Part shown: one piece after another, positions 24,762 to 37,371 of the stretch
Numbering within the stretch: the stretch's first letter is position 1
How the letters are laid out: each line of letters starts with the position of its first letter
From: Paragordius varius
Taxonomy: Eukaryota > Nematomorpha
Direction of reading: 5' to 3'
Length of the DNA: 64,000 bases
NCBI GenBank assembly: GCA_964247055.1
Contig: OZ176051.1
Location: forward strand, 4,402,001-4,466,000
Notes under the pieces: generated by a model
The model's database searches: none
What the model saw: only the letters and a program-made list of their open reading frames with translations
Told to the model about the DNA's origin: nothing
Made by a program: the position numbers and the translations under genes

Positions 24762-25044
24762 CTTATCAAGTAATATTTATCATAAATACACAAATTTAAT
24801 AAAGTTTCTCTATTTTTAATATGTCAAATTTTATTTATCATAAATTGTATCCACAAAAATATCCTGATATATACAGTATGCATTTTAATGGTTGCCTATT
24901 TCACACGATAGTAGGGTTTGTAACACAGGAGTTTATGGAAAAAATAAAGGAAATAATTGTTTGTTCAACATTTTGTTGTTTTTTTCCATACACTAATGAA
25001 TTGAAAATTGCCCTACGATAGTGTGCAATAAAAACCATTAAAAT
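24762..25044. other. Short spacer; no gene supported
   Basis: Contains a 66-codon open frame (24821-25021, plus) that matches nothing I recognise and is too short to call in this A+T-rich setting. Confidence 0.35.
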
Positions 25045-25760
25045 GCTAAATGTATATTCTGATAGAGAAATATATCAGTTTCATGATGCTTTTGGTGTGA
25101 TTTAGGGAAGTTATTTATACGTTTGTGGTAAGTGCTCCATATCAGTAAATGGCGAAATTTGCGACATTTTTTTAAAACAATTTTTTTTGGTGAAAGCTAA
25201 ATGTTTTTTTACAAAAAATATCACTAAGATATACAGAGCAAAAAAACCTGTTAACGTATATATTTTATAACAGGAAGATGTATTTGGATTATCATGGTGC
25301 TTTTGTGGCCCTTACTAGTTATATAAAAAAGTTATTTACACTTTTGTGATGCTCATCAGAAAATGGCAAATGCAGATTTTCTTAATATTTTTTTAGTAAA
25401 AATTTCCAAAAAATACTATATAACATAAGTAAAAAAATTTTCAAAAAATTTAATTTTTAAATGGGTGCTTAGAAAGTCCCAGATTTTGCTCTTGTAAAAT
25501 GGGCTAGTTCTCTATAAACACAAAAATGCCGGGTATTAGCGATATAAATTCTAAATATATGGTAAAAACTAAAAATTTAGAAAATGATTACTTTTTTCAA
25601 ATATTTAATTTTTAGCAAAATTTCATTCAAGCCTACTTGCTAGTTTGAGGCATGCTGGAAACAAAACGGTTTAAGATATTATAAAATACTTTTTCTATAT
25701 AATTAAATGATGCTGAAAATTTCTAAATTCGTTCGTCTTTAAATTTATGTAAAATATAAA
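25045..25760 (+). repeat. Family B element, left-half type
   Basis: It contains 'tatcagtttcatgatgctttt', 'ttgtggtaagtgctccatatcag', 'aaaaatatcactaa.atata' and 'gtcccagattttgctctt', shared with 8608, 29285 and 56390. The segment begins a second time near 25270, so two left halves may be joined. Non-coding. Confidence 0.5.
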
Positions 25761-26539
25761 CTGTGTTTTCTACTCAACAAAAATGAATAAAATGCATTGT
25801 CAAAGCTAAAACCATCCCATGAATGTAATAGGCTCCGATCACTATTTTGTGACAATTAAAATTAAGTTTAGGTTGAAAGCTAAATTACACCAAAAATGTA
25901 ATAAGCATTTTGACTTTTCCAAGTGAATAATGAATTTAAATACTATTCTTCCAGATAATATAGATTATCTGGACGCCAACGACCACTGGCTTAGGACCAT
26001 AACAGCAATCAATGAACTGATTCTCATTTCCCACTTTATAGAAAACATCCCAACATTTTGAATTGTATGATTCTCTTGTTTTAGCTACCAAAAGCAGATT
26101 AGTCAAAATAAATAACAATATTACTGAATACCGGTATATACTCGCAATTCAAAAGATAATCCAGAAATGACATCAATGTTGACTATCTTGCGATTTGTAA
26201 GACTTAAAACTTGCTAATTCTAAAGGCGAGAATATATAGGAAAAAGTACATTTGTTAGTCCTTTTCAACTCCCTCAATCTGCAGGGCATCAGCGATTCCG
26301 ACAACGTAATATTAACAAAAAAACATGATGTAATTAAACTTTGGGATAAATTTGGAGCTTTTCTTTATTGTGATGACCAAACTAACCAAATTCATCCTCA
26401 AGATAATACATAAACGAATTTCAACCATGCTTGATTGTGAAATTTCTGTTGTACAAGCTAGCCTAGCGAAACACTACAAATCACATAGATAATAGTTATA
26501 TTATAATTCAGAGATATAAATTCGGAAGTTAATACTGCT
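25761..26539. other. Spacer, possibly the decayed 5' part of the LINE
   Basis: Base composition becomes less A+T-rich from about 26140 towards the LINE, so this may be its unrecognisable upstream coding region. I see no motif. Confidence 0.35.
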
Positions 26540-27510
26540 GTTTTTTGGGCTCCAGTATGGCATTAGACACAGTTAACGAGAATAGAAGATTTTATAATCT
26601 TCCGGAGTTTTCTCTCATATAATTCTTTGGTTGCAATCGTGTTATTCCCAAACAGCTGCTATCAAAACACAATACGGTCCCACCGACTGGCTCCCTATAA
26701 TATTGTTAGAGAGATATGCGCCTTACTCACCTGTTCAACTTATACACTAAATCTTTAATGTGCAATTGTAAACTTTCCAAACATAATGCAGGGCGCATCT
26801 GATGTTTTACTCTTCGCAATCTCCGGTACGCCGACGATACGGTTTTTTTGATAGAATCACACCCGGAAATGATTTATTACTACCGTCGAAGCAATTTTGA
26901 TGGGTCAGAAGCTAGCTATAAATATATTATCCTCAACGTCCCCAGTTACCATTATCGCTCAATTCCTCCTCTATCGAAACCGATACTACAAGTATTTAGG
27001 TATAATTGAATCGACGGCAGTTTAGATCCCAACACAGGCTGTTTATAATTGGAACTCCTCTGTCACAAGAGTTTCAACCAAAGTAGCCATTCTAATGGTG
27101 ATAGTTTACCCAGTCGCTATTTACGGGTCTGAATCATGGGGATGTAAATCTACCGACGAAGCCCGCATTAACTCATTTCAACTGTGGTGCTTCCGGAAAG
27201 TTTTGGTATCTCCTGGACTATGATTAATATATACTTCCTCGAACCAGAATTTTGGCTTTATGATCTGGTAATCTACAGACATATAAATCTCGGCCATTTT
27301 CTAAGATCCGATTCTCTTTAAAAAACATTCTCCTTGGGTCGATTGTACTCGCAAAAAAGGCGGCCCTAAAAAGAGCTGGCTCGATATCCTAAAATCAGTT
27401 ACAAACCTTACCTTTTTCCAAACAATTCGAAAATCTCAAGATCGTATGGAATGGAAAACGCTTATTTGAGAGAAAGCTAAGAGTCGCTGCGCGACTAGAT
27501 TCTAGCATAC
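26540..27510 (+). mobile_element. Non-LTR retrotransposon (LINE) fossil, reverse transcriptase C-terminal part
   Basis: Degenerate reverse transcriptase. RNLRYADDTVF at about 26812-26844 holds the catalytic YADD (26827-26838). YLGIIES, VYPVAIYGSESW (27109-27144) and INSFQLWCFRKVL (27169-27207) are the usual C-terminal motifs of CR1/RTE-type LINEs. KSWLDILKSV further on matches the tail motif 'kkRWlDdi'. Many stops and frameshifts interrupt it, so it is dead. It is 5'-truncated or decayed beyond recognition, with no endonuclease seen. The 3' end falls close to a perfect hairpin AGTCGC-TGC-GCGACT (27482-27496). Confidence 0.85.
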
Positions 27511-27780
27511 ACAGATAGCTAAAAGCTTAGAATAATAATTAATAATGTAATGAAAATTTCGTAAAACTTTATAGGCAAAATTATTTATTATAACTTGGAT
27601 TGCATTTTCTTGCACATTACATAAAATAATAATTTAGGTAAAGAAAAACGCTTCTATTTTGTTAAGAGCACAGATTATCTTGCATAGAATTTTTTAAAAT
27701 GATATATTGATATTCAAATTACCAAAATTTTTTATTTCTTACGCATAATGCATTTTGAGTCTATTATTATTGAACATGAC

Positions 27781-28073
27781 CAGGGGTGTCCAACACGCGG
27801 TCTGTAGGCCGCATACCGCCCTCCAATATGTGCGGCCCGCGAAAAATTTCTAAATTAAATAAATACAAAATTTTGCAAAAATATGCTGATAAATATCAGT
27901 AAAATTGATATTTTTTGAACGAATCGGAATAAGTCCTATCGATTGGCAAAGAACTAGAAAAAAATTGGAGTAAATAGTACTTATATTGTGTTTGCCTTTT
28001 CACAGTTTTATGTCAAAAAATTATTAATGACCATATATTTTTCTAAGCGGCCCCGATGAGTTGGACACCCCTG
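27781..28073. mobile_element. hAT-type MITE
   Basis: 293 bp with terminal inverted repeats CAGGGGTGTCCAAC and GTTGGACACCCCTG. G+C-rich sub-terminal blocks (GCGGCCCGCG and GCGGCCCCG) flank an A+T-rich non-coding core. These ends are typical of the hAT superfamily. No clear 8-bp target duplication is left (AACATGAC against ATGAAAAC). Confidence 0.85.
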
Positions 28074-29284
28074 ATGAAAACTATGATATTAGAGCGCAAA
28101 AATTAGTTTAGCATTTCGTGCGCAAAGTAAGTAAAATAGCAAAAGACCCCTTATACAAAAAGTAAACATAAAATGTTACACTCACATATAATTATTCAAG
28201 CCAATTAATAAAATTATATTATTAGCTATACTTAAACGAATTTGGGGGCTATATAAAAAAATTTTAGTACAAAATATAAAGAAGCCAGCCTTTTGTTTTA
28301 GTAGTTAATGACAAAGAAAAAAAATTAACCTATGATATTGTGCTTTTTGTTGGGATATAATTTACCCAAATGTTATCCGTTAAAAATTACATAGTTTATA
28401 AATATATAAGTTCTTTATTAATAATTATAAACTAATCATAATGACTTTTGCAATTAGAAAATATTAAAATGTTTAAGATTAAAAATTTATAATGATATAG
28501 GTATAAAAATAAATTACATTGCCGATATAAAATCAAAAAATTGGCAGATTTCAGAAGGTCTTCTTTCAAATGCATGGATAGGGGGGGCGTACCAATAACT
28601 ACTGTTACTTTTCAAGAACTTTGCGATGGAGATCCAATTTCTTTTACATGGTTTCTTAACCCTAATTTAAATTGATTATACCTTTTTGAAATGTTTTATA
28701 ACTTTTAAATAATTGGTGAAACAGGCACAGAGCACAATTTTCTTTAAAGCAGCTTTCCAATTTATGTCCATATATTTATGATAAATCGTTTCACTTACGT
28801 TTTAAAATACAAGAAATGAACTGTGTCAACTTGATGTTTGTTTTTTACAAATAATGTAATGCGTTATTAGGTGCATTAAATAAAATATTCAAAAATTTTA
28901 GCATAATATAAATGGAGATTATCTAATTAATGTGCTTCTCATCTTAAAATAATCGAAAAAAACCGCGATTTGGCATGAAAAATTTAAATATGTGAATTTT
29001 TCCCTATTAATTAAATAAGAATATGAATATGATTAAGTAAAAGGCGGGCGGAAAAAACTATAACCGGCGTAACCAATTATAATCATTAAAGTTAACACCA
29101 TAGACAGAATTTTTTACGCTTGCTCACCAAATCAGGCCTTCTTGCAAAAAAAGGCATTCAAAATGACGAACTGTGTCGAATATTCGGAAGTGGCCAATAT
29201 ACAGTGGTGGATCTACGGGGAGGATTATCTAAAAATACCAGTATATAAGCAAACAGAAAATTACAATAATTGCCATTCTGAACA
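28074..29284. other. A+T-rich spacer; nothing recognised
   Basis: No open frame of note, element end or RNA gene seen. A slightly less A+T-rich patch at about 29040-29220 is not recognised. Confidence 0.4.
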
Positions 29285-30186
29285 CAACTAACACAGTGTC
29301 TACAAATAAATAGGCTGATGAAATATATATATTCGGATAGGAAAATGTATCAGGACTATCATGGTCCGTTTAGTTTACCATTTTAAGAGTGATTTAAGAA
29401 AGTTTTTTACCCTTTTGTGGTAAATGCGCCATATCAAAAATTAGCAAAATCTGCGCACATTGTTCAAAATAAAATATTTTCGGTAAAAGGTAGAGGCTTC
29501 ATTCCAAAAAATATCATTAAAATATATAATAAACTATATTTAAAAAGCAAAACAATATATTTTAGGTTTTAGTTTTTAGGGCTCCAAAAGTTTCACATTT
29601 TTTTGCTTTGTTATTTCTTATAAAATAAACGCATGAATTTAAATAATATGGTAAATTTTGATAGCATAGTTTTATTTATAACTTTTATTACTAGTAAAAT
29701 TTTGTTGTACATACTTCACACATTTTTAAGCCATACGCGTTAAGATATTATGAAAACAACTTGTCTATATAAATCGGTAATGCTGAACATTTATATCACC
29801 TGAGAATTTCGTCTTCAAATTTATGTCAAATACAAATTGTGTTTTTTTTTCAAAATAAAATTTTAAGACAAAACCTTTAATTTTGGAGTGATAGAAATGT
29901 TCAGTGTCATCAAAGTATATAGAAAAATTTAATATCTTAAGTGACGTAGGCTGTAACATTGTTGAAAATTAAATTTTCAAAAAATTAATTTTTGAAAAAT
30001 ATATTTTTGATATTTAGCATATATTTAAAATTTTAATCGGGCGATTTCGGTTTTTGGCTCATATTTAAAGAAAGTCAACTATCTGATGGAAAAATAAAAA
30101 AATTTTTATTATGTTTTTTATTTGTAATTTATGATATATTTTAGTGATATTCTTTGGAATGAGGCATTTAGTTTTCACCAAAAAAT
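29285..30186. mobile_element. Fold-back element, family B
   Basis: The left arm (about 29285-29760: 'acacagtgtctacaaataa', 'tcaggactatcatgg', 'aaaaatatcattaaaatata') is answered in reverse by about 29765-30186 ('tatattttagtgatattcttt', 'aatgaggcatttagttttcacc'). It is non-coding. Its right end abuts a family E start (CACTTCCTTAGC at 30187), which continues to about 30530. Confidence 0.65.
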
Positions 30187-30534
30187 ATACACTTCCTTAG
30201 CTTTTTACTATATTGTCCTAGTTTATATATTGGGGTAGTTTTGTATACCAGAGCTTAATTTTGAGATAAACTGCAGTTTTGAAAGCTATTATAGTTAATA
30301 TTTAATAAATCGTTCTCAAATATTAGATAAAAATGTTTTACTTTTTACAGCTTTGTGACTTCTAGATTATAAAACTGGAATAGCTAAACACGATTATAAC
30401 GAACAGTTGATATTTAACAAGCTATAAAAAAATTTATCGAAAAAAATTGCGGCAAATAGTTTGTATAATTTTTCATTTTTTTGAAATTTTTTTTTTGGAT
30501 AACGCGCCCAAAAGGCTAAAGAAAGTATATCAAA

Positions 30535-31105
30535 CACTTCGATACAAATTGAGGTATTTAAATATCCCAGACTAAATTTAAATTAATATTTTAAAAAAAC
30601 TACTGAAGGAAACGGTCCCAATTTAAATTTATGGTATGCTTCTATCCTAATAAAAATTATATAAATATGCCAAAATATCCAAACAAAATTTTGTTTTGAA
30701 AAAAATTCTATGTCAAACAACTTCGACGCCATTTTTATTTTACAAAATTTTTGGCAAAATATCGTCCTCATTTTAGGGTTATAATAAAGGATAATTTTTT
30801 ATTTAAATTAAATCTAACATATATAGAAAAAGAAAAAGCGGTTTTATTTAAATTATTTATGTTTACGATTTCACACATGTCACGTAGACAAATTTTTTAC
30901 CTTTCGGGTTTATAAAATAAGTAATATTAAATATTTTTGAATAAAATTTTTTATAATTCGGTTATTAATGCTATATAAGTGCAAAATTTTGCCATGGTTT
31001 CGATTCCTCCCATATTTTTAAAATATTTGATTTTGAACTGGCCTGGGTTATCCAACTACCCCAATTAAAATCGGAAGACTAAAATGAGTGTGTTGTATCC
31101 AAGTG
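30535..31105 (-). mobile_element. TTAA-flanked MITE, family A
   Basis: 571 bp from CACTTCGATACAAATTGAGG to GTGTTGTATCCAAGTG. TTAA follows at 31106, and the left target is drifted. Its landmarks are 'cttcgacgccattttta' and CCATGG. It is tightly packed between a family E piece and family B and E pieces (about 31180-31540). Confidence 0.8.
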
Positions 31106-31543
31106 TTAATTCGGCTTTATACCTTAAATACTATTTAAAATATTTAAATTTCGAAGCTCCACGATATAATAAAAGAAAATAGAGTGTTAAATAAATGTCA
31201 AATGCCAGTATCTAAGATAGAGCAGCTACCACTAAAGTGTAAATAACTTTCTTGAATCACTAGTAGGGGCCAAAATAAAAAGCACTATAATCCAATATAT
31301 TTTTCTTCAGAATATATATTACCGGAGTATTTTTTGTGGAGTACCATTATCTCTTCATTCTTTTTAAAGATCCAAAGCCTTCAAATATAATTAAATCTTT
31401 TGTAATAGTCGTAACACTTAATGACCTTTTGGAGTAGTTTTATATCCCAGAGCGATTCGAAATCTTCTCAATATCTAAAAAAGTATTTGTATTATGCCGA
31501 ATCCAAAAATATGCTTTCTTCAGCTTTTAAGACACATGCTTAA

Positions 31544-32105
31544 CACTTTGATTCAAATTGGGGGATCTAAATACCCCGACAATTTAAATTGATATTTTTA
31601 TAAAACTACTGAAAGAAACGGTTCCATATAGATTTATGCTTCGATCCTAATAAAAATTATATAAATAAGCCAAAATATTTAAAAAAATTTAGTTAGGAAA
31701 AAAAGTTCCCTATCAACTTGGAACTCATATTTATTTTACAATATTTTTGCAAAATATTGTGTTTATTTGATTCTTAGCCTAAAATTAAGTTTACATTTTT
31801 ATTAAAATCACATTTAACGTTGATATAAACAGAAAAAGTGGCATACTTGGCATTATTTTTGTATTTGCTTATGCACACATGTCATCTTGACTAAATTATT
31901 ATTCGGTTTTACTCCTGGATAAGTACTATCAAGTATATTTGAATAAATTTTTTATTATATTTCGGTTCATTAAATATGAGTACCAACCTTTGCCAGGTTT
32001 AATTTATTTCTTATTTTTTAAGCTATTTATTTTTAAACAAGTCTGGGGTATCTAACTACCCCAATTTGAATCAAAGTACTGAAATGAATGCCTTGGATAC
32101 AAGTG
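31544..32105 (-). mobile_element. TTAA-flanked MITE, family A, best-preserved ends
   Basis: 562 bp from CACTTTGATTCAAATTGGGG to GCCTTGGATACAAGTG, with TTAA on both sides (31540-31543 and 32106-32109). Each end carries a small hairpin of the type GGGG(A)TCTAAATACCCC. It splits a family E element whose other parts are at about 31425-31539 and 32150-32470. Confidence 0.85.
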
Positions 32106-32470
32106 TTAAAAATATTTTAAGAAATATGTACAAGTGTAAGGGAATCCTCATTCAAACTTTTTCGCTGAATTTATTTTCTTTATATTGTTTTAAATCGCTA
32201 ATGCAAAAGCGAACAAATATATAGGGTTAGAAAATGTAATAATTAACTTTTGCAAGCTTTAAGGTTACATCAGCAATATTTATTTCGAAATGAGCTGTTT
32301 ATTTCAATGTTTTGGAGTTGTTCCAATTTAGACACCAGAAGCCACAAAACTGGAAAAAAATTAAGCTTTTTTATCTAATACACAACAACAATGTTTAATA
32401 ATGAATATTTAACCAAAATAACTTTCAAAACAGTAGTATATTTACAAGATGAGTTTTGGAATCTCGGAAT

Positions 32471-32919
32471 TTTCTAATAGATTGCGGACAAAAAGGTTAA
32501 ACGGTCAGGAAGAGTTAATTTAGAGTTAAGCAACGAATAATTTAATCAAAAATAATTGATAATAGTGTTTAGCATTATTAAATTCTGCAGAAAAAAATGA
32601 ATATCGTTTCCATAGCCTTAAAATAGCGAAGTAGCGCCACATTCCGATATATAAATTTCAAAATACCTTCAATTATTTTTTATCGTTATTCAATAGCGGT
32701 TTTTGTGCTTATTTTTATAGTTTTGGCGGACATATGGGATGTACAAAAATTATAGTATATATTAATATTGTTTCATTTCAAATATAGTAATGATATAATA
32801 TATTCTCCATTTGTAAAAAGGCTCTTAACTACAAGAATAACATAAACTCTATTTTTCAAATCATACGTAGCGAAATAAAAATATAAAACAGCTTACCACT
32901 TTTGAGTTTGCTTTTTGAG
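32471..32919. other. Presumed promoter region of cathepsin B
   Basis: A+T-rich, with no gene. It lies directly upstream of the cathepsin B start codon. TATA-like strings are too common here to call one as the promoter. Confidence 0.4.
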
Positions 32920-33791
32920 ATGTCTCCTTTGTTTATATTTTTACTAGCACTTATTATCCCTGTTAAATCAGATAATAATTTTGACGCTCATGCGCTTTCA
33001 ATTTACATAAATAATCTTGAAACTACATGGAAGGTTTATTTTTTATAAGTAAAGGCTTATCCCTTTTTTCACAATACCAGTTATGCTGACATTGAAGGTT
33101 TAATGGGCGTTATAGATACTGGTCATAAATTAACTCTGGGAAAACCTTTACATGACTTGTCATATATCTTCAATGATTTGCCAAAAAATTTTGACAGTCG
33201 CCAACAATGGCCAAATTGCCCAACAATTAAAGAAGTTAGAGATCAAGGATCTTGTGGGTCATGTTGGGTAAGTATAATTAATATATAATTTTGAATATTT
33301 ATTTATATTATTCCATTTTTTTAATTGTGTATCTTTTAGGCGTTTGGAGCTGTAGAGGCTATGTCGGATCGCATCTGTATAAATAGTAATGGAACTGTAA
33401 ATGCACACATTTCAGCCGAGGATTTATTGTCGTGTTGTAAGAACTGTGGTTATGGGTAAATATCTCTATTTTTACAACTTTAGAGTCGTTAAAAAGTATA
33501 ATTAATTTTTGGAAAATGTTTGGTATTTGACACATTTTACATGAGATTTACTTAAATTAATATGCCTTAATAATCTCGATTCGCTATTATTAATGGTTTT
33601 AAATGATTTGTCTCAATGTATACTTTTAAACATATAACATAAATTATATATAAAACTTAGTTGTAATGGTGGTGTACCCGGTTTAGCCTGGGAATATTAT
33701 AAGAAATTTGGACTTGTAACCGGAGGTCAATACGGTTCTCATACTGGCTGTCTCCCCTATGAAATACCTAAATGTGAACATCACACTACTG
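32920..33791 (+). CDS. CtsB: Cathepsin B, exons 1-4 (contig Y copy, cut by contig end)
   Basis: Copy of the gene described at 50875-55155, identical where compared. Exons are 32920-33033, 33055-33267, 33340-33455 and 33661-33791. Contig Y ends at 33800, nine bases into the intron after exon 4, so the loss of exons 5-9 is an assembly edge and not a biological truncation. It shows the signal peptide, propeptide, catalytic Cys (QGSCGSCW) and the occluding-loop CEHH. The 21-nt GT...AG segment with an in-frame TAA between exons 1 and 2 (33034-33054) is present here too. Confidence 0.85.
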
Positions 33792-33800
33792 GTCAATATT

Positions 33801-34000
33801 NNNNNNNNNNNNNNNNNNNNNNNNNNNNNNNNNNNNNNNNNNNNNNNNNNNNNNNNNNNNNNNNNNNNNNNNNNNNNNNNNNNNNNNNNNNNNNNNNNNN
33901 NNNNNNNNNNNNNNNNNNNNNNNNNNNNNNNNNNNNNNNNNNNNNNNNNNNNNNNNNNNNNNNNNNNNNNNNNNNNNNNNNNNNNNNNNNNNNNNNNNNN
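33801..34000. other. Assembly gap, 200 N
   Basis: Second fixed-size scaffolding gap. Sequence resumes at 34001 with the exact base that follows 678 in the undisturbed locus (homologous to 16046). Confidence 0.98.
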
Positions 34001-34069
34001 TATTTTAGCCATAAAAATATATGATACATAATCATTGGGGTAAATTGCGTAAAGTGTAAGTTTTATTAC

Positions 34070-37000
34070 CGTTGTTTATAGATTCCGAATTAGCTTGCAG
34101 ATTATCCTCTTTAAAATCTGTCCCAAATATTTTTCCCAATGAAATAGGTATTCTATATTGATTATAATTAATAAATATTAAAATATAATAACTCTTTCTA
34201 CACGCAAATAAAAAAATATATTACGTTGCATTTATAGGCGCTAGTACATTAGTTGTTGATATAGAAATTTTAGATTGTGAGATAGGGCGGTTGGAATTCG
34301 TCTCAGGCAAACAATCTTTTCCCGTATTACAAGCGGGTTGTCCAATATTTTTGCCATTAGTATATTCATTTTGGTCAAATCCAAATTCATTGTTTGTTGA
34401 AATTTTTGTTGCAATTTTGCCCATTTTATTCGTTGGTGATAAAGCGTTTTTGCTTGTACTTTTTTCAACATTAATCTCATTTTCATCGTCTTCCTCATCC
34501 AAGAAAAATGAAATTCCGCTAAAATCTGAAGCAGGTACCCCAAATTCAAAATTTATGGGTAGGGTAGGGATATGCCTGTTATTTGGCATAACCACAGGTA
34601 TAGTAGGTATCTTGGAGAGGGGCGGTAACTTTGGTAGGGTATATGATGCATTTTGTTCCTCATTATTAACATTTACTACTTGTGTTGCTATAGAGTGTGT
34701 AATAGTGTTAGAACCTACTACTATATTAGGATTAGTATTATTGTTAAGGAGACCAATTCCTAGGGCATTTTTAATGGTTTCAGTTGCCTTACATGATTTA
34801 AGGTATGTTGGGACACTTCCTACTACTAGAGTATTTTCAACAAATGACGAGGCTGGTTTGACGCTATTGTCATTATATTCTTTAGAATGATGATTCTTTG
34901 TACGTAATGAGTGTGTGGTATCATCCGAACTGTGAATAAAAAACAATTTTTTTTAAATACATAAAAAACCGAAATTTGTGGTTGAAAATCAATTTTTGGT
35001 GTCTAGCTCCGGTTAATTTGTGTTTAAATAGCTAAAATTCAGTTGAATTTTTTTTACATCATACCGTGAGTATATATAGCCTAAAAATATGTATGGTGTG
35101 GTATTTTTTACCAATAAGTGTAAAAAATCTTTTAATATCAAATAAAAAGTCTATTTAAAATAGGGTCAACAGTATATTAAATATTAAAAAAAATCAAAAA
35201 TTTGTACTTTTTTGGCATCGTTTTAAACCGACAATCTCTGATACCAGTTTTTATAAATTCAAAAATATTTTTTATAAAGAAAAAAAAAACATAAATAAAT
35301 CTTACCTTAAAACTACACTAGATGATTGGGTCGAACTGAAGGAATCACTTTTAAAACGCCGAAAATTTGCCGATTTATCTTGTGGTATTTGGGCCTTCCA
35401 TTCTCCAATCTCATTCCAGTTGTTTTGCGTTAAATCTACATACACAAAAAAATATATAGGTTATCTTTACCCCCTTATCAATTTATATTTTGATTTCTTA
35501 AAAGTATCAAGAAATATTATTTAGAATGTCATCCCAATTTTGAGTTAAATTTAGTTATACACATAAAAATAGATGGTTTAAAATATATTAACTTTGGGAT
35601 CATTTTGTTTATTACTTCCTAATAATTTTAAATTAGTTTCTAATTAAAAATATGGATGATAATGGAAAGACTTAAACATCTGTAATCTTAAAGTTAAGGC
35701 GTATTTAATTTGGGGAAATGCTTAGGCCTATAATCTTTTAACATTTACAACGATTGAAAGAAAATACCCTAAAATGTATTCCAACATAAAAAATTGATAT
35801 AAATATACTACCATTTTTGCTGATTGGTTCATCTGTGCCATTTTCGGGTGACTTTGATTTATAATGAAAATTATTATTTGTATTTGGATGCTGTTTGCGA
35901 AACATTGGCCGATTTCCATGGTTTGAAAAATATGCCCCACGTCCTCTGTTAACATATCTAACATGTGAATATTAGACGTTAAAAAGAGGAATTTATGATT
36001 AAATTATATATGAATTACGATAAATACGCATATTATATAAAAAATTACCTTTTGTTTTGATGTGTGGGATGATATGGTGGCCGTTTTTCGTCCTTTTCGT
36101 TCGACATTTTTGATTCTGTCTCGCAAAGATCTATAAAAACAATGTTTGGTTTGATTAATTGAAATATAAATAAAGTTTTTCATAATGAAGTGCGTTCTCT
36201 ATAAGGAGCTCTTATAACTAGTTTATAAAAACTTTTTTTGTTTTTAATAAAATTCTAAGTTTAAAGTTGTGGAAGTTTCTAAGTTGAATATTGTACTCAT
36301 AATAATAAGAAAAAAATATTATATTAAAACTTTATTTTTATATTTTTCAAAAGAATCATAATGTGGCCATATAAAATTAGGTTTATTTTTTTAAATAATT
36401 TTTATACTGTTGGTTTCTTGCGGAGCATTCATCCTTGAAAGTTCTGTTTTGCTCCTAAATCCATTTTGATTTCTTCTTACGGATGTTGAAAATTCCCTTG
36501 TACCTTTTGTGAATTTATGCTTTACTCTAGGAGCAAAAAATTATAAAGGTTAAATTAAACAATAAAAATAAAGTGTAAATTTTGAAAAACTACCTAGGCT
36601 CGATTTGATCCTTTTTATCGAGTATCTGAGGGTTTTCTTTGCCATCACTTATTTCCTTTTCCGCCACATTTTTTATTACCTCCGTATTTTGGTTTTGGTT
36701 ATTTTTTATATCGTCTTTTTTAAGTTTGTCGTTGGTATCTTTTTTAAAAGTGGATTTGTCGGCTTTTTTGCTAGAATCAGAATCTCTGTCACCCTTTGTA
36801 TCCCCATGAGATTTTTTCTTTTTGGTCAAGGTTTTCCATTCACTTTTCTAAAAAATTATAATTGATAATTTACCAAGGAAGTATAACTGGTAAATGATTC
36901 AAGCAACATGTTAACTGCTCTATTTACATCATTATCGGCATCGTGTAAGGCAAAAACAGCTTCATCGCTTGTTTTATTGGTCAACTCCATAACTTGTTTA

Positions 37001-37232
37001 ATTTTGTTTTTAAGATTATTATCTTCATCCTTTGTTTTCCGTTCCAAATCCGTATAAAATGCATTTTCGGTCGACTAAATTATAAATATTAATATTAAAA
37101 AATATTTTTAAATTAAATTATTTAACATTAAAGAGATATTATTCACACCTTTTTAGAAGGATAAGTATTCACCGACTTGTATGTTGACATTATTTCATGA
37201 AATTTATTAGGAACAGCGAGCAATAGGCTCAT
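34070..37232 (-). CDS. lig: Lingerer/UBAP2-family protein, exons 1-9 (contig Z copy)
   Basis: Second copy of the 5' part of the gene at 10175-19277. Exons in transcript order: 37149-37232, 36874-37074, 36594-36847, 36408-36526, 36049-36130, 35812-35957, 35306-35435, 34225-34929, 34070-34152. It encodes the N terminus, the UBA domain (exon 2), the SEWKTLTKKKK stretch, the NRGRGAYF patch, the WNEIGEW motif and the SKIP...INFEFG signature in exon 8. Exon 10 of this copy is at 21-340 on the far side of the inserted contig. The apparent loss of exons 10-20 is thus a scaffolding effect. Confidence 0.87.
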
Positions 37233-37371
37233 CACATTAATTAAATGATATATTTATATATACAATATTTACAAGAATAAATGCGAATAATAATAAAAAA
37301 ATTATAAACTAAAAATTAAAACAATGCACCGCCATTAATGAATGTATGTAAAACATTAATCCATTATTTAA

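Noticed and set aside
24533-24799. 88-codon plus-strand frame
   Set aside because: It lies in the non-coding terminal repeat of the LTR-element fossil, on the strand opposite to the element.
30583-30771. 62-codon minus-strand frame, also at 48538-48726
   Set aside because: It falls inside a family A MITE and is not kept open in the other copies of that family.
33683-34035. Open frames through the second N gap
   Set aside because: Artefact of the N run joining cathepsin B sequence to unrelated lingerer intron sequence.
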